Assembly: GCA_021796055.1 (NCBI GenBank)
Contig: JAJYOS010000283.1
Span: 1-7,802 of the forward strand
Length of the DNA: 7,802 nt
From: Bacteroidota bacterium
GTDB taxonomy: Bacteria > Bacteroidota > Kryptoniia > Kryptoniales > JAKASW01
Direction of reading: 5' to 3'
The first letter of the stretch is position 1, and each line of letters starts with the position of its first letter. Below the pieces are notes generated by a model. The model made no database searches. It worked only from the letters and a program-made list of their open reading frames with translations, and was not told the origin of the DNA. Of this stretch, positions 5,128-7,802 are shown in pieces. The position numbers and the translations under genes are program-made.

Positions 5128-7786
5128 ACCTGACCGTTAGTGTACCCCTCAATCTAATGTCCTTGGACGAAGCGCCGATCATAATGTGAAATTCGCCCGG
5201 CTCAACGACCCGTTTTAGGTGTCCGTTGATCATTGACAGCAAGTCTGGTGTAATCTTGAACTCGACCTCTTTTGTTTCGCCTGCTTTGATGTGAATACGC
5301 TTGAAGCCTTTTAGGGCAATGACGGGGACGGCTACTGAAGTGTATAACTCATGTATATAAAGCTGAGGCACTTCATCGCCGTCGACCTTACCGGCGTTGG
5401 TAATCTTGAAACGGGCGACTACATCTTGATTAGCCTTAATCACTTTCTTGCTAAGAGTAAGGTCGCTATAAACGAACTTCGTGTAGCTCAGCCCGTAGCC
5501 GAACGGGAATAACGGCTCACCGGTAAGGTTCACGTAACTGTTTCCTCTGCCGGTAGGCAAATGGTCGTAGTAAAGGGGGAGCTGCCCCTCGAATACCGGG
5601 AACGTGATCGGGAGTCTCCCTGCAGGATTGTAATCGCCGAACAAAACGTTCGCGACCGCTGCTCCGCCAAGCTCTCCGGGATACCATACATCGATTATTC
5701 CCGGAACTTTGTCAATCCAATGTTCCATGGTGATGGCGCTTCCGCCGACGAGGATAACCACCGTAGGCACCCCGGTCGCCGCGACTGCTTTTATCTCCTC
5801 TTCCTGGTGGCCCGGAAGACTCAATTTGGCTCTGTCGCGGAATTCTCCTTCCTCTATTCCTACAGTTACTATGGCGGCATCGCTCTTCCTGGCAAGGGCG
5901 ACTGCCTGGTCTATCATTTGGCGCCAGTCGTCCTTAACGCCCGCGTTCCAGATGAGCTCGCAGCGCACATCTCCATCCGTCGTGTAGAACTGGATCCTTA
6001 TGTCGTACTCTTTTCCATTTTGGAACTCATACTCGACAGTCGACCTGCCGAATGATTTTTGAATCCAGTCGTTAATGACCAGGCTGTCGTTTATAAAAAG
6101 CCGATAGCCGTCATTTCCTTCGATTCCAATCTTGACTTTCCCGTTCTCAGGTCCGATGATTTTTCCATTCCACTCCACTGAATACCAATCGCGATCGAGT
6201 TTTGCTTCGTTCGGCGAAAACAGCGTCCATCTGAAATCCACAGACTTGTCTACTTGTGTGAATGCTGGCTCTCCAAGAAATTGCGGATTGCTAAAATATT
6301 TGCCGAGCAACCCTTTTTCAATTTTCCCCTTATAAATGCACGATAGATTTTCACTTGGGACGGGAACATACTTGACACTTTCACGGCCGCAACCGGGAGC
6401 ATAATTCACGTCGGCTTTGGTTTCGTCCTTTATCCCGTCAAGTAAATTGACAACGTTCCCTGGCGGCCGGCTGTAACCGCCAAGCCTTCCTTCCACAGCA
6501 TCCGGCCCGATAACCGCAATGGTCTTCAAATTCTTACTCAATGGAAGAATGTTATTTTGATTCTTAAGGAGTACTATCGATTCTTCGGCAGCCTTTTCTG
6601 CCAATTGACGGTGCGCGGGACTATCGTTCAGCTCCGCCGCTCTCTCAGGGGTCACATAAGGATGATCGAACAGGCCCAGCTCGAATTTCGCCGTCAAGAC
6701 CCTTCTGACCGCGTTATTCAGCACTGATTCTTTGATCAATCCATCCTTGACAGCTTTATAGAACATCGGGAACTGGGAATACGAAGTTTGAAGCAATACG
6801 TCCAGTCCTGCGTTCAAAGCCTTCTCGGTGGCGACGGCATAATTGGGCGCGGTGAAATGCAAGTCGGTGGCGCCGGGGACCGCTCCGGCGTCGGATACGA
6901 CATAGCCTTTAAATCCCCAGTCTTTTCTCAACACCGTGGTTAGAAGCCAGCTGTTCGCGGAACAAGGGATGCCGTCAAAGGAATTATAAGACGCCATTAT
7001 GGAATTAGCGTGGCCCTCTTGAATCGATGCTTTAAATGCGGGAAAGTAAATCTCATCCATCAGCCTCTTGCTAAAGTTTATCGGGTAACTGTCTCTCCCA
7101 CCCGCGCCGAAATTTGCGACGAAATGTTTCGGGGTGGCAACGACACCAAGCTTCTCAAACTGGGATACGAACGCGACCGCCATTTGGGATGTCAGGAAGG
7201 GATCCTCTCCGTATGTCTCTTCGGTTCTGCCCCATCTTACGTCACGGGCAATATTGATCACGGGAGAGAAAACCTGCCTGATGCCTCTCGACCTGGTCTC
7301 TGAAGCGATCGCGTGTGCGACCTGTTTCATCAGTGGGACGTCGAATGTCGCGGCGAGTCCGATTGCTTCGGGGAAGGCGGTTGCACCGGGCCTTATCAAT
7401 CCATGGAGCGCTTCGTCAAAAGGAATGATGGGGATCCCCAGCCGCGTGTCGTCGATGAAATATTTTTGAACGGCATTTATTTCTTCCGCCTCCGATTCCG
7501 CGGTCCCGGAATTGCTGTAGTTGAACATTTGTCCGGCGGCATTGTCTGACTTTGCCTGCGTACCGAACTGCAAGCCGAACACTCCCTCCTTGTATTTATT
7601 CAGTCCTCCATTAAGGTCGGCGGGGATCATGAAGAGCTGCCAGAATTTCTCCTTCAGAGTCATTCGGGAGAGTAGATCGTCGACTCTTTTGTCTATCGGC
7701 AGCTTGGGGTTTTTATAGAGTGGGGTCTGACAAAACGCGGCTGTTGCAAGGAATCCGAGGAGTAAAGGGAGTACAATTCTTTTCAT
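5126..7786 (-). CDS. Secreted GH3 beta-glycosidase with inserted PA14 domain
   Basis: 886 residues from the ATG at 7784-7786 to TAA at 5126-5128. Residues 1-20 are a Sec signal peptide (MKR then IVLPLLLGFLATAAF); the FC-Q context is a poor lipobox. The GH3 N-terminal TIM-barrel domain spans about 30-365, with EALHGLIRPGATAFPEAIGLAATFD, DVRWGRTEETYGEDP, KHF, and the nucleophile D299 in VVSDAGAV. The GH3 C-terminal sandwich (about 400-765) contains a PA14 domain at about 485-615 (GLLGKYFSN to CELIWN). E648 in EEGEFRDRAKLSLPGHQ is the likely acid/base. A fibronectin III-like domain (about 785-886) ends the protein. By family it removes beta-linked glucose or xylose from non-reducing ends, with retention; the PA14 insert shapes the active site and favours short oligosaccharides in characterised members. 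The substrate is not decidable here. It converges on the surface-protein gene and lies near two GH28 genes, which suggests plant cell-wall use. No T9SS tag, so probably periplasmic. Confidence 0.93.
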   Translation of the reverse strand: MKRIVLPLLLGFLATAAFCQTPLYKNPKLPIDKRVDDLLSRMTLKEKFWQLFMIPADLNGGLNKYKEGVFGLQFGTQAKSDNAAGQMFNYSNSGTAESEAEEINAVQKYFIDDTRLGIPIIPFDEALHGLIRPGATAFPEAIGLAATFDVPLMKQVAHAIASETRSRGIRQVFSPVINIARDVRWGRTEETYGEDPFLTSQMAVAFVSQFEKLGVVATPKHFVANFGAGGRDSYPINFSKRLMDEIYFPAFKASIQEGHANSIMASYNSFDGIPCSANSWLLTTVLRKDWGFKGYVVSDAGAVPGATDLHFTAPNYAVATEKALNAGLDVLLQTSYSQFPMFYKAVKDGLIKESVLNNAVRRVLTAKFELGLFDHPYVTPERAAELNDSPAHRQLAEKAAEESIVLLKNQNNILPLSKNLKTIAVIGPDAVEGRLGGYSRPPGNVVNLLDGIKDETKADVNYAPGCGRESVKYVPVPSENLSCIYKGKIEKGLLGKYFSNPQFLGEPAFTQVDKSVDFRWTLFSPNEAKLDRDWYSVEWNGKIIGPENGKVKIGIEGNDGYRLFINDSLVINDWIQKSFGRSTVEYEFQNGKEYDIRIQFYTTDGDVRCELIWNAGVKDDWRQMIDQAVALARKSDAAIVTVGIEEGEFRDRAKLSLPGHQEEEIKAVAATGVPTVVILVGGSAITMEHWIDKVPGIIDVWYPGELGGAAVANVLFGDYNPAGRLPITFPVFEGQLPLYYDHLPTGRGNSYVNLTGEPLFPFGYGLSYTKFVYSDLTLSKKVIKANQDVVARFKITNAGKVDGDEVPQLYIHELYTSVAVPVIALKGFKRIHIKAGETKEVEFKITPDLLSMINGHLKRVVEPGEFHIMIGASSKDIRLRGTLTVR

Positions 7787-7794
7787 GATTCGCA

Positions 7795-7799
7795 CTTCC
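7795..7799 (-). promoter_or_regulatory. Ribosome binding site for the GH3 gene
   Basis: On the minus strand GGAAG lies eight bases before the ATG at 7786. It selects this start (MKRIVLPLLL) over the ATG at 7801, which overlaps the site itself and would add MEVRI before the signal peptide. The promoter lies beyond the right edge. Confidence 0.65.
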
Positions 7800-7802
7800 A
7801 TT

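Noticed and set aside
5561..6055. Plus-strand open frames opposite the GH3 gene
   Set aside because: They lie wholly inside a complete, motif-rich GH3-PA14 gene, have no recognisable domain and no ribosome binding site.
7715..7786. GH3 enzyme as a lipoprotein (Cys near residue 20)
   Set aside because: The residues before the Cys are TAAF; Phe at -1 does not fit a lipobox, so signal peptidase I cleavage is more likely.

Overview
The window looks like a piece of a bacterial genome from the FCB superphylum (Bacteroidota/Ignavibacteriota-like). The main clue is the end of the third gene, a type IX secretion (T9SS) C-terminal sorting domain with an NPF-x-P, LGR-x-VATL, SGVYFYRL and KK-x-M-LIK pattern, found almost only in that group. 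The content is a plant-polysaccharide (probably pectin) degradation locus. No RNA gene, CRISPR array, transposase or phage gene is visible, and I found no convincing undescribed biological system. The sequence is more interesting for its rearrangements and gene decay than for new functions.

Layout. Positions 1-1359 (+) hold the C-terminal three quarters of a GH28-type right-handed beta-helix glycosidase. Its first 132 bases are foreign to it: 1-103 is an exact copy of 2165-2267 inside the next gene, and 99-132 is an exact reverse complement of 1413-1446, the signal-peptide region of that same next gene. This looks like a two-step template-switch or assembly chimera that replaced the true N-terminus. 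Ten bases downstream, 1370-2863 (+) is a complete, secreted GH28 paralogue, so the two form an operon. The region 2864-3120 is non-coding with several small inverted repeats.

Positions 3121-5025 (+) encode a cell-surface or secreted protein with an Ig-like domain and a T9SS sorting tag. Its frame is cut twice by in-frame TAG codons (4315, 4780), the second exactly where the sorting-tag consensus has Gln. It is most likely a pseudogene, perhaps also frameshifted in its signal peptide. A long imperfect hairpin followed by TTTTT (5063-5127) separates it from the convergent last gene. Positions 5126-7786 (-) encode a complete 886-residue secreted GH3 beta-glycosidase with an inserted PA14 domain and a C-terminal fibronectin III-like domain.

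Working together: the GH28 enzymes would cut galacturonan or rhamnogalacturonan backbones outside the cytoplasm, and the GH3 enzyme would release beta-linked terminal sugars from the fragments. The intact enzymes carry Sec signal peptides and no T9SS tag, so they are probably periplasmic. Substrate assignments are inferences from family membership.
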